From Curtobacterium sp. MCSS17_015 (GTDB lineage: Bacteria; Actinomycetota; Actinomycetes; Actinomycetales; Microbacteriaceae): a DNA stretch of 64,000 bases. A program made the translations under genes and the position numbers. The notes below the pieces were generated by a model. The model was not told the origin of the DNA. It worked only from the letters and a program-made list of their open reading frames with translations, and ran no database searches. The stretch spans positions 62,001 to 126,000 of the forward strand of contig NZ_CP126256.1 in NCBI RefSeq assembly GCF_003234265.2. The letters run 5' to 3'. Shown here in pieces: positions 9,218-18,700 of the stretch (the stretch's first letter is position 1; each line of letters begins with the position of its first letter).

Positions 9218-10201
9218 ATGGCTTCCGTCCGATCCGCTGCGGTGTCGACCGGCGACGCCGAGCAGGACCGCGACCCGCTCGTCGACCTGCGTCGCGTCGA
9301 CACCGTCTACCGGCCGGGAGGACCGGTGGACGTGATCGCGACGCTGCGGCCCCTCTCGCGCGGCTCCGGCGACCCGGCGCACCGGGTGGTCGGGTCCGAC
9401 GTCTGGCTCGCGTTGCGGACCCCGGAGGGGCCTGCCTCCGTCCTCGTGCGGGCCGTCGGCGACGCCGTGGCGATCAGCGCGTGGGGTGCCGGGGCTACGT
9501 GGGCGGTGTCGCACGGCCCGGACCTCGTCGGCCGCGGTGACGACTGGTCGGAGCTCGACGTTTCCGCGCATGCCTTCCTCGAGCAGGCGCGACACCGCCA
9601 GCCGGGGTTACGGCTCCTCCGGACGAACACCGTCGTCGCGATGCTCGTGCCCGCGATCATGGAGCAGAAGGTGACCTCGCGGCAGGCCTGGCGCGCGTGG
9701 CGGTACCTCGTCCGACGATTCGGCACCCCCGCGCCCGGCCCGGCTCCCGAGGGCATGGTCGTCCCGCCGGACGCCGACACCTGGTCGCGGATCCCGAGCT
9801 GGGAGTGGCACAAGGCCGGCATCGAGCCCGGGCGCTCGGCCACGGTGATGCGGGTCGTGAAGGTCGCGCCCGCACTCGAACGGACGCTGACGCTCGGCCG
9901 CGGCGGGGAACTCGTCGCGAGTCGGCTGCAGTCCATCCCCGGCGTCGGACCGTGGACCGCTGCCGAGACCGCGCAGCGGGCGCATGGGGACCCGGACTCG
10001 CCGAGCGTCGGGGACTACCACGTGCCCGCCCTCGTCGGGTGGGCCCTCACGGGCGGGCCGGTGGACGACGACGGGATGCTCGAACTGCTCGAACCGTGGC
10101 GGGGGCACCGGGAGCGGGTCGTGCGACTCATCTCGGGTTCGGGCTTCCGGAAGCCGGCGTTCGGGCCGCGGATGACGATCCAGGACCACCGCTACCACTG
10201 A
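9218..10201 (+). CDS. DNA-3-methyladenine glycosylase-type (HhH-GPD) DNA repair protein
   Basis: 327 residues. Helix-hairpin-helix DNA glycosylase of the AlkA superfamily, expected to excise alkylated bases. Seen: the HhH core LQSIPGVGPWTAAETAQRA (about residues 238-256) followed by the catalytic Asp in SVGDYHVP (D266), and an upstream VPAIMEQKVTS helix typical of this family. The N-terminal ~100 residues (TLRPLSRGSGDPAH...) match the substrate-pocket domain only loosely. ATG at 9218 is the first start after the divergent promoter region shared with pfkA (9065-9217). Confidence 0.88.
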   Translation: MASVRSAAVSTGDAEQDRDPLVDLRRVDTVYRPGGPVDVIATLRPLSRGSGDPAHRVVGSDVWLALRTPEGPASVLVRAVGDAVAISAWGAGATWAVSHGPDLVGRGDDWSELDVSAHAFLEQARHRQPGLRLLRTNTVVAMLVPAIMEQKVTSRQAWRAWRYLVRRFGTPAPGPAPEGMVVPPDADTWSRIPSWEWHKAGIEPGRSATVMRVVKVAPALERTLTLGRGGELVASRLQSIPGVGPWTAAETAQRAHGDPDSPSVGDYHVPALVGWALTGGPVDDDGMLELLEPWRGHRERVVRLISGSGFRKPAFGPRMTIQDHRYH

Positions 10202-10319
10202 CGCGGTGCCCCGGGCAAGGGGACAGGACGGTCGGTGTTCTTGCCGACTTCCCACCGCTCCGCGGACGCCGATACCGTCGGCACCGGGGGCGAAGGGGTC
10301 GTCCCCGGAGAGGGGAAAC

Positions 10320-11072
10320 GTGGACAGCGAAGACCACGTCACAGGGCCGACCAGACGGCAGATGCTCGCACTCGCCGGCGTCGCGGCCGGGGTCGCCGCG
10401 TTCGGTGGCATCGGCCTCGATGCGTCACCGGCTCGAGCGGCAGTCGCGTGGCGGTACCCGTTCGACCGTGAGTACCCGGTGTCGAGCGGCTTCGGTGATC
10501 GCACGCCCCCGGTGGGGGGAGCGAGCTCGAACCACCAGGGGATCGACTTCGCGGCTGGCATCGGCGTCGCGATCCACGCCGTGGCCGCGGGCACCGTGAT
10601 CACCGCGGGCGAGCTCGACGGCTGGAAGGGCTTCGGCAAGCTCACCCGGATCCAGCACGCCGACGGTTACACGAGTTGGTACGGCCACCAGAGCTCGATC
10701 GCGGTGGGCGTCGGCACCAAGGTGTCCGCCGGCCAGTACATCGGCCAAGTGGGATCGACGGGGACGTCAAGCGGTCCCCACCTGCATCTCGGCATCTCGA
10801 CGTCGGAGGGCTTCATCGATCCGTCGTTCATCCTGCGTGCGCCGAAGTCCGACGACTCGAGCGCTCCGGCAGCTCCGCGCGACGACGACTTCGCACTCAT
10901 CAAGTCCCCCGGTCGCGGCTCTGCCGTCATCGGAGCCGGCTACTTCCACGCTCTGCCGTCCGCGGAGTTCGAGGCCTGCGCCCTGGTGCTCGCCGGTGAG
11001 CCCATCGAGGGCAACGACCGCGAGTTCGATCTCTGGAAGTCCATCGCGCTCAGTGGCACCACGGCCGCCTGA
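10320..11072 (+). CDS. Tat-exported M23 (LytM/lysostaphin-type) peptidase with C-terminal repeat domain
   Basis: 250 residues. Zinc endopeptidase predicted to cut peptidoglycan cross-bridges or stems outside the cell. A twin-arginine signal (TRRQMLALAG, hydrophobic stretch, then SPARA cleavage region) covers residues ~12-40. M23 ligands are visible: H72 and D76 in NHQGIDF, the WYGH segment, and H154/H156 in SGPHLHLG. After a short linker, residues ~190-250 form an extra domain (ALIKS...GAGYFHAL...GNDREFDLWKSIAL) that recurs as the separate 59-residue protein encoded next. The GTG at 10320 follows GGAGAGGGG. The domain may bind cell wall; this is inference from its attachment to the enzyme. 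Confidence 0.92.
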   Translation: MDSEDHVTGPTRRQMLALAGVAAGVAAFGGIGLDASPARAAVAWRYPFDREYPVSSGFGDRTPPVGGASSNHQGIDFAAGIGVAIHAVAAGTVITAGELDGWKGFGKLTRIQHADGYTSWYGHQSSIAVGVGTKVSAGQYIGQVGSTGTSSGPHLHLGISTSEGFIDPSFILRAPKSDDSSAPAAPRDDDFALIKSPGRGSAVIGAGYFHALPSAEFEACALVLAGEPIEGNDREFDLWKSIALSGTTAA

Positions 11073-11114
11073 GCACCGCACCGACACGATCACGACCATC
11101 ACGAGGAGAAGACC

Positions 11115-11294
11115 ATGAAGCTCATCCAGTCCACCAACCGGGGCATCGCCGTCGTCGGACCCGGCTACTTCCGTGGCCTCAAGAACCAGGAAGAACTGCA
11201 GGCTGCACTGAAGGTCTGGGGCGATCCGCTCATCGGGAACGACCGTCAGTTCGACGTCTGGAAGGCGATCGCACTCCAGGGCACGTCCGCCTGA
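11115..11294 (+). CDS. 59-residue protein equal to the C-terminal domain of the preceding M23 peptidase
   Basis: Begins MKLIQSTNRGIAVVG and ends FDVWKAIALQGTSA, with a strong AGGAGAAG site before the ATG. By hand alignment about 31 of 59 positions are identical to the C-terminal domain of the upstream peptidase, including G-GYF, GNDR-FD-WK and IAL-GT. It has no signal peptide or membrane segment, so it should stay cytoplasmic unless it leaves with a partner or by lysis. It lies 42 bp after the peptidase stop and is followed by a strong terminator, so the two form an operon. The GxGYF...NDRxFD pattern reminds me of small domains at the ends of actinophage endolysins, which I cannot verify here. 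Confidence 0.8.
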   Translation: MKLIQSTNRGIAVVGPGYFRGLKNQEELQAALKVWGDPLIGNDRQFDVWKAIALQGTSA

Positions 11295-11309
11295 GCGTCG
11301 CTCGGATAC

Positions 11310-11353
11310 ACGACGGGAGGCCCGTGGCGATGTCGCCACGGGCCTCCCGTCGT
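11310..11353. terminator. Strong bidirectional terminator
   Basis: Perfect 21-nt inverted arms (11310-11330 and 11333-11353) containing CGGGAGGCCCG and CGGGCCTCCCG. It ends the M23/59-residue operon from the left and serves the convergent epimerase-like gene from the right. Confidence 0.85.
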
Positions 11354-11378
11354 CCTCCCTCGACGATGCGTGCGTGAC

Positions 11379-12242
11379 TCACAGGTGAGGGGTGCCCTCG
11401 CCTGCGAGGACCGCGCGGTAGCCCTCGCGGTACGTCGGGTACCGAAACGTGAAACCGGTCGACCGGAGGAGCGCGTTCGACAGCCGCTTGTCACCGCCCG
11501 CTTGCCGGTCCGACGCCGGGCCGGACTCCGGGGCCGGCACCTGCAGTTCGTCGGCGAGGAACCGGAGCACGTCGTCGAGCCGGACCGGCTCGTCGTCGGT
11601 GCCCAGGTAGGTGCGTGCCGGATCGTCCAGTGTGGCGAGATGCACGATCGCGGCGGCGGCGTCGTCGCGGTGGATCCGGTTCGTGTGGGGAGACGCTCCC
11701 GGGGGCGGCGCGAGTCGGGCCGCGCCGGAGCGCACCTGGTCGATGAGTCGCTCACGTCCGGGCCCGTAGATGCCCGAGAGGCGGAGGAGCACCGCACCCG
11801 GAGCCCGCTCACGGAGGAGTGCTTCGGCCTCCACGAGGACCTCCGCCGTGGGCGTCCCGCCGGTCGCCGCGGTCTCCTCGGTGACCTCGCTGCCGTCGGA
11901 CACGGCGTAGACCGCGGTCGAGGACACGACGACGATCCGCGGGCTCGCTCCCGACCGGTCGATGCCGTCCAGCACGTTCCGGAGGCCGTCGACGTAGGTC
12001 GCGCGGTACTCGTCCGGGTCACGGCTGCCCGCGGCCAGGGCGACGACGACGACCGCGGTGCCGGTGTCGATCTCGGGCACGTCCTGGCGCAGGTCGGTGC
12101 TCCGGCCCTCGATCGGTGCGGGCAGGAGCTCGGCGCGACGACGGAGTCCGACGACGCGGTACCCGAGGTCGGCGAAGCGGAGGGCGGCCTCGGTGCCGAG
12201 GTCGCCGCAGCCGGCGATGACGACGGTCTGGTTGTGGGGCAC
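11379..12242 (-). CDS. NAD(P)-dependent epimerase/dehydratase-like extended SDR
   Basis: About 287 residues. Rossmann opening VVIAGCGDLGTEAALRFADLG, VSSTAVYAVSDGSEVTEE, LRLSGIYGPGRERLI and NRIHRDDAAAAIVHL match YeeZ/SDR_a5-type proteins of the extended SDR group. The classic YxxxK pair is missing: the region after STAVYA has no lysine three residues on, so catalysis by the standard mechanism is doubtful. The GTG at 12242 places the GxGxLG motif near the N-terminus with GAGGA immediately upstream; starts further upstream are possible but would add low-complexity sequence. It is divergent from the secreted-peptide gene. Confidence 0.8.
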   Translation of the reverse strand: MPHNQTVVIAGCGDLGTEAALRFADLGYRVVGLRRRAELLPAPIEGRSTDLRQDVPEIDTGTAVVVVALAAGSRDPDEYRATYVDGLRNVLDGIDRSGASPRIVVVSSTAVYAVSDGSEVTEETAATGGTPTAEVLVEAEALLRERAPGAVLLRLSGIYGPGRERLIDQVRSGAARLAPPPGASPHTNRIHRDDAAAAIVHLATLDDPARTYLGTDDEPVRLDDVLRFLADELQVPAPESGPASDRQAGGDKRLSNALLRSTGFTFRYPTYREGYRAVLAGEGTPHL

Positions 12243-12462
12243 TCCTCGACCCTGGCACGGCTCGCGTGGAGGAGTCCGAGCGCGGACCCGGACGCCCGTG
12301 ATCCGGACCGCTGGGACGTGCCGACGACGAGTGTCCGATCCACGCGGTCGACGGCTGTGCACGGTGCCGGGTCCACGGACGACCAAACCGGTTCCGGGGT
12401 CCGCGCCGAAGCACCGTGCGGCGGCCGAGGTCCGGCCGTCGGCAACTGACGAGGAGCTTCCC

Positions 12463-12687
12463 GTGAAGAAGAACACTCGAATCATGAGCACCGCGACCGT
12501 CGCCGTCGCCCTGACCGTCGGCGGGCTCGCCTTCGGTTCGACCGCCGCGAACGCAGCCGACGGCACGACGACGAACGTGACGGCCTCGCCGTCCACCCCC
12601 GCACTGATCCAGGGCCCGATCGTCAGTGGACCGCTGATCGACGTCGGCGGCGTCCTCGAATCCCTGCAGATCGGACAGTTCCAGTAA
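12463..12687 (+). CDS. Small secreted peptide precursor upstream of the NRPS
   Basis: 74 residues. A GTG start 7 nt after GAGGAG gives a Sec signal peptide ([20 protein letters not shown] then AFGSTAANA) and a mature part of about 43 residues beginning ADGTTTNVT and ending [10 protein letters not shown]. The mature part has no cysteine and is rich in Thr, Ser, Gly, Ile and Pro. I do not recognise the family. It is the first gene rightward from a 220-bp divergent spacer (12243-12462), and only a hairpin and 76 bp separate it from the NRPS, so the two may be co-transcribed. A role in the NRPS pathway is only suggested by position. Confidence 0.75.
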   Translation: MKKNTRIMSTATVAVALTVGGLAFGSTAANAADGTTTNVTASPSTPALIQGPIVSGPLIDVGGVLESLQIGQFQ

Positions 12688-12716
12688 CACCCGTCGACGC
12701 CGAGACCAGCGCAAGC

Positions 12717-12745
12717 GGGACGCGGCCGGACGACGGCCGCGTCCC
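12717..12745 (+). terminator. Hairpin between the secreted-peptide gene and the NRPS gene
   Basis: GGGACGCGGCC (12717-12727) and GGCCGCGTCCC (12735-12745) form a perfect 11-bp stem with a 7-nt loop. It lies 30 bp after the peptide stop and ends only a few bases before the NRPS ribosome-binding site (GGGAGGAG), so it could act as a partial terminator that lowers NRPS expression relative to the peptide. Confidence 0.6.
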
Positions 12746-12763
12746 ACCGGGAGGAGTGTCCCC

Positions 12764-15700
12764 GTGACGAGCAAGGACCACCAGCACCACCAGGACGACC
12801 GGACCGATCGGGAGGAGAGCGCGCACGTCCCCCTGACGTCGGCGCAGCGGCGGATCTGGTACGCCCAGGAGCTCGATCCGACGAACCCGACCTACCAGAT
12901 CGGGCAGTACATCGATCTACACGGTGAGCTCGACCCGCGGATCCTGCGGATCGCCCTGACCAAGACGGTGGCGGACCTCGACGCGTTGAGCACCCGGTTC
13001 CGGTCCGACGCCGACGGCCCGTACGGGGTCATCGAACGTCCGCGGCCGACCGACGAGGTCATGGAACTGGTCGACCTCCGACACCTCGATGTGGACGAGG
13101 CAGAGGCCGAGGCGCGCGCGCGCATGGACCGCGACATGAGCACGCCCCGCGAGGTCCAGGGCGACGACCTCTTCGGTGCCGTCCTGTTCCAGATCAGCGA
13201 CGACCGAGCATGGCTGTTCCAGCGCGTGCACCACATCGCACTCGACGGGTACTCTGCGGTCATCGCGTTGCGGTACATGGCCGACGTCTACACACGTCTG
13301 GCCCGACACGCTCCCCACGGACGGCTGCTCGACGTCGCGGCCCGCCCGTTGGCGCACGCAGCCGCCCGCCTCCGTTCCCCGCTCCCCGGGCTCGCCGAAC
13401 TCCACAGCTCCCTGTCCGAGTACGAGGACTCCGGACAACGCGAGACCGACGAGACCTACTGGCGCGGCGTGCTCGCCGAGGAGACCACCGTCGCCGGGCT
13501 CGAGGGCACGACGACGTCGGCTGCGAGCCGTGTCATCCGTGTCTCGGTCCCGCTCGAGGCCGAGCGTGCCGCCCGGCTCGCAGCACTCGGGCGTGACCTC
13601 CCGAAGACGGTGGTCGCGATCGTGGCCCTCTACATGGCCAAGATCACCGGTGAGGAGCGCATCGCGCTCGGCCTCCCCGTGACGGCTCGTCGTGGGCGCG
13701 TCGCGAAGACGACGCCGTCGATGCTCTCCAACATCCTCCCGCTGAGGATCGACGTGCCGGCCACCGCGACCGTGGCGGACGTCATCGCCCACGCCGGCGA
13801 CGTCGTCCGCGGCGCTGTCGGCCACCAGCGTTTCCGTGTCGAGTCCCTCGACGGTGCGCCGCGGCACGCCGGACCGTCGGTGAACCTGCTGCCGGTCATC
13901 GAGGCGATCCGGTTCGGCACAGCGGTCGGTGAGGTGAACATCCTGTCCACCGGGCCCGTCCACGACCTCTCGATCGTGCTGTCGGGCCTGTCCAGCGAAG
14001 CCGCAGGCGCGACACTGCGACTCGAAGGCGACGCTGAGCTGCACAATCCGGAGAGCCTCACCGAGCACGCCGACCGGTTGCTCGCGTTCGTCGACCGCGT
14101 CGTCGACGATCCGGCGGACCTCACGGTCGCAGACGCCTCCGTGGTGCACGACGACGAGGTCGCGATGCTCCTCGAACAGGGTGTCGGCGACACCGTCGGC
14201 CTCGAACCCCAGCGCATCCTCGAGGCGTTCGCGGAGATCGCACGGGAGCGTCCCGGCGACACCGCCGTGGTCGCTCCCGACGGCACGGCCACGTTCTCCG
14301 AGCTCGACGCGGACGCGACGCGGCTCGCCCACCACCTGGTCCGTGCGGGCGTCGTGCCGGGCAGCCGGGTCGCCGTGCGCATCGAGCGCAGCATGCTCCT
14401 GCCGATGCTCGTCCTGGCCGTCCTCCGCGCGGGCGGCGTGTACGTGCCGCTCGATCCGGAGTACCCGACCGACCGCGTCGCCGGGATGATCGAGGACTCC
14501 GAGCCGACGATGCTCCTGACGAGCAGCGGTCAGCTCGCCCGTGACCGCGACGCCGGAGCGACGTGGTCGGTGCCCTCGCTCGCTGTCGATCCGGACACTG
14601 CCCCATGGCGTCGCCAGAGCGACGACCCGAACACACTCCCGGTCGTCACCGGCGACGCGCTCGCCTACATCGTGTTCACCTCCGGCAGCACCGGCCGTCC
14701 CAAGGGCGTCGGCGTGGACGGGACGGCACTCCGGAACCTCTTCCAGCACCACCGTGCCGCGATGTTCGACCCGGCTGCGCGACGGCTCGGCCGCCCGGTG
14801 CGGGTCGCGCACACCGCCGGACTGTCGTTCGACGCCGCGTGGGACCCCCTGTTGTGGCTCTTCGCCGGCCACGAACTGCACATCGTCGACGACGACGTCC
14901 GCCGCGACCCGGAGCGTCTGGTCGCCGAGTTCGTCCAGGCCCGCATCGACGCGATCGAGACCACGCCGTCGTTCGCGGAGGCGCTGTTGTCCGCCGGCAT
15001 GCTCGATTCCGACGTCCACCCCACCGAGATCGCCATCGGCGGCGAGGCGGTCGGCCCGGCGCTCTGGGACGCGCTCGCGGACCGGGACGACGTGCACGCG
15101 ATGAACCTCTACGGCCCCACCGAGGCCACGGTCGACAGTCTCACCGCCGTGCTGGAGCCGGGCCAGCAGCCGCACATCGGCTCCTCGGTCCGCAACAGCC
15201 GGCACTACATCCTCGACGCCAGTCTCACGCCGGTACCGGACCGTGCCGTGGGGGAGCTCTACCTCGCCGGGACGAACGTGGCACGCGGGTACGTCGGTCA
15301 ACCGGGGCTCAGCGCCGAGCGGTTCGTCGCGGACCCCTTCTCCGGCGACGGCTCCCGCATGTACCGCACCGGCGACGTGGTGCGTCGTCGTCGGGACGGC
15401 TCCCTGCGGTTCGTCGGGCGGATCGACGACCAGGTGAAGATCCGCGGCTACCGCGTCGAGCTCGCCGAGGTCGAGGCCGCGATGGCACGCCGACCAGGAG
15501 TCACGCGTGCCGCCGCCGTCGTGCGGGGCGAGGGCCCGACGAGCCGCATCATCGGCTACGTGACCTCGGACGGCGATCTCCGAGAGCTGCCCGTGACCGT
15601 CAAGGACGGCATGCGCTCCGAGGTCCCCGACTACATGGTCCCCACCACCGTCGTCGCGCTGCCCGACCTGCCGATGACACCGAACGGCAAGCTCGACCGC

Positions 15701-18700
15701 CGTGCCCTGCCGACTCCGGAGCAGTCGGGTGCCGGGTCCGCGCAGCAGCCGCGGAACGAACCCGAGCGCATCACGGCCGACGCCTTCGCCGAGGTGCTGG
15801 AGGTCGGATCCGTCGGGATCGACGACGACTTCTTCGCCGCCGGCGGGCACTCCCTCCTCGCCACCCGTCTGGCGGCGCGCCTGTCCGAACGTCTCGACCG
15901 GACCGTCACGGTGCGTGACGTGTTCGAACGTCCGACCGTGGCAGGGCTCGCAGGCGGTACCGCCGGTGACCCGGAGAGCGGTCGCCGGAGCCGCCTGGCG
16001 CGCGCGACACGTCCCACGCCGATGCCCGTCTCGCTCACGCAACGACGCCTGTGGTTCCTCAACAGACTCGAGCCGGATTCGGCTGCCTACAACATCCCGG
16101 TCGTGCTGCGCCTGGAGGGGCCGCTCGTCGTCAGCGCCCTCCGTGCCGCGTTCGTGGACGTCGCGATGCGCCACGAACCGCTGCGCACGACCGTGCCGTT
16201 CGAGGGCGACCAACCGGTGCAGCGGATCCTCGACGGCGCCGCTGCCGGACCGCCGTTCCTGACGGTGACCGTCCCCGAGAGCCGGGTCGACGACGCCGTG
16301 CGCGAGGAGGCGACGCGCCCGTTCGACATCGCGACCGAGACGCCGCTGCGCGCCGTCCTGTTGCGGGTCGACGACGACCACCACGTGCTCGTCGCGACGA
16401 TGCACCACATCGCGTCCGACGGTTGGTCGCTCGCCCCGTTCGCCCGCGACCTCGGCGACGCCTACGCTGCGCGGGTCGCCGGAGCCGAACCCCGATGGCA
16501 GCCGCTGCCGGTCGACTACGCGGACTTCACCCTGTGGCAGCGGGAGCAGCTCGGCGACGCCGACGACCCGACGAGCGAACTCGCACGACAGCTGACGTTC
16601 TGGCGCCGAGCGCTCACCGGTGCCCCGGACGAGATCGCGCTGCCACGTGACCGAGCACGCACGGTGGGCGACGAGGTCGTCGAGCGTGGCATCGGGCAGG
16701 TCGCCCTCGACCTCGACGACGTGCGTCACGCGGCGCTGCGCCGGTTCGCCGGTGACCACCGGACGAGTCTGTTCATCGTGCTGCACGCCGCCGTCGCCGC
16801 CACCCTGCAGCAGCACGGCGCGGGCGAGGACATCGTCGTCGGCACGCCGGTCGCGGGTCGCGCCGACCCGCAACTCGACGAGCTCGTGGGCTTCTTCGTG
16901 AACACGGTCGCGCTCCGCACCTCGCTCGACGGCGACCCGAGCGTCGAGGACCTGCTGGAGCGGGTACGAGCGAGCAACTCGGCGGCGTACGCGCATCAGG
17001 ACGTGCCCTTCGACGCGGTCGTCGACGCGGTGCGACCGCCGCGGTCGGCCGGTCGCCACCCGCTGTTCCAGGTGATGCTCACGCTGCAGAACACCGAGCC
17101 GGCGGTGCTCGACCTCGGCGAGGTTGCCGTGACCGTCCCCGCGCAGACGACGAGTGCCGGCGTGAAGACGGACCTGCTCATCGACGTCACGACCCCGGGC
17201 GGCGACGACGGCGGACTCGTGGTCACCATCGGGTACGACCGAGCGCTCTTCGACGAACCGACCGTCGCCCGTCTCCGGGACGCCCTCGACCGGGTGCTCG
17301 GTGCCTTCGTGGCCCGTCCCGACCGTCGGCTGTCCGACATCGCCAACGTCGACGCCGAGACCGCTCTCGTGCTCGACCGCCAGGCACGGGGACGTACGGT
17401 CGACGTGACCGGGACCGTCCTCGACCGGTTCGACGACACCGTCAGGCGCGTCCCCGACGCCCCGGCGCTGGTCGACACGGCGGGGACGACGTCCTTCGCG
17501 GACCTGGACCGTCGGGTGACGGCGCTCGCGGTCGGCCTCGCCGACCTGGGTGTGACCAGGGGCGACCGCGTGGCGATCGCCCTCCCGCGCAGCGCCGACG
17601 CGATCGCGGTCGTGCTCGGTGTGCTGCGGTCCGGTGCGGTCGCGGTCCCCGTCGACGTCGCCTACCCCGACGCACGGATCGGCCAGATCCTCGCCGGTGC
17701 CGAGCCGACCGTGCTCGTCACCGACGACGCGGAACGCGCTCGTGCGGTCATCGGGGTCGTCGACGTCGACCCGCACGTCGTCGGTCCGGCCGACATCCGC
17801 CCTGGTGGCGGCGAGCCCGGCCGCGCCGCCGGCTCCAACCTGCCGGTACCACAGCCGGGGGACACGGCGTACCTCGTCTACACGTCGGGCACCACGGGCG
17901 TCCCGAAGGGCGTCCAGGTCCCCCACTCGTCGCTCGCGAACGTGCTCGCCCAGCACGAGGACGCGATGATCGGTCCGGTGCGTGCGCGTGTCGGCGACCG
18001 TGTGCCGCGCATGCTGCACCTCTCCGGCCTCGGGTTCGACGCCGCCTGGGACCCGATCCTGTGGTTGACCGCGGGGACGACCCTCGAGATCGCGGACGAC
18101 GTCACCCGGACGAACGCCGAGGCCGTCGTCCGCGTCATCAACGAGCACGGCGTGGACGTCATCGAGACGACCCCGTCGTACGCCCGCCAGCTCGCCGCCG
18201 TCGGACTCTTCGAAGCCGTCGCGGAACGCGGCCAGCGCCTGACGGTCGCGGTGGGTGGCGAGCCCGTCCTGCCGGACCTGTGGAACCGCATGGCGGAGGC
18301 GGAGCACATCGACGGCTGGAACCTCTACGGACCGAGTGAGAGCACCGTCGACGCGGTCGTCGCGCGGATCGAGCCGGGAGCGGTGACCATCGGCCGGCCG
18401 GTGGCGAACGTCACCGCACGCGTCCTGGACGACTTCCTGCAGCCGGTGCCGCCCGGGGTCGACGGCGAGCTCTACCTGTCGGGCGCGTCCCTCGCCCACG
18501 GGTACCGAGGACGTACCGCCGAGACCGCCGCTCGTTTCGTCGCCGATCCCCGCGGTGACGGCACCCGGATGTACCGGACGGGCGACATCGTGCGTCGACG
18601 CGTCACCGGGGAACTCGAGTTCCTCCGCCGGGACGACGACCAGGTCAAGCTCCGCGGCTACCGGATCGAACTGGCCGACGTCGCACGGGTGCTCGAACGG

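Noticed and set aside
12243-12462. Search for an iron box (DtxR/IdeR type) before the NRPS cluster to support a siderophore
   Set aside because: No TTAGGTTAG-like palindrome was visible, and there are no aryl-acid or hydroxamate genes nearby, so a siderophore role is not supported from this region.
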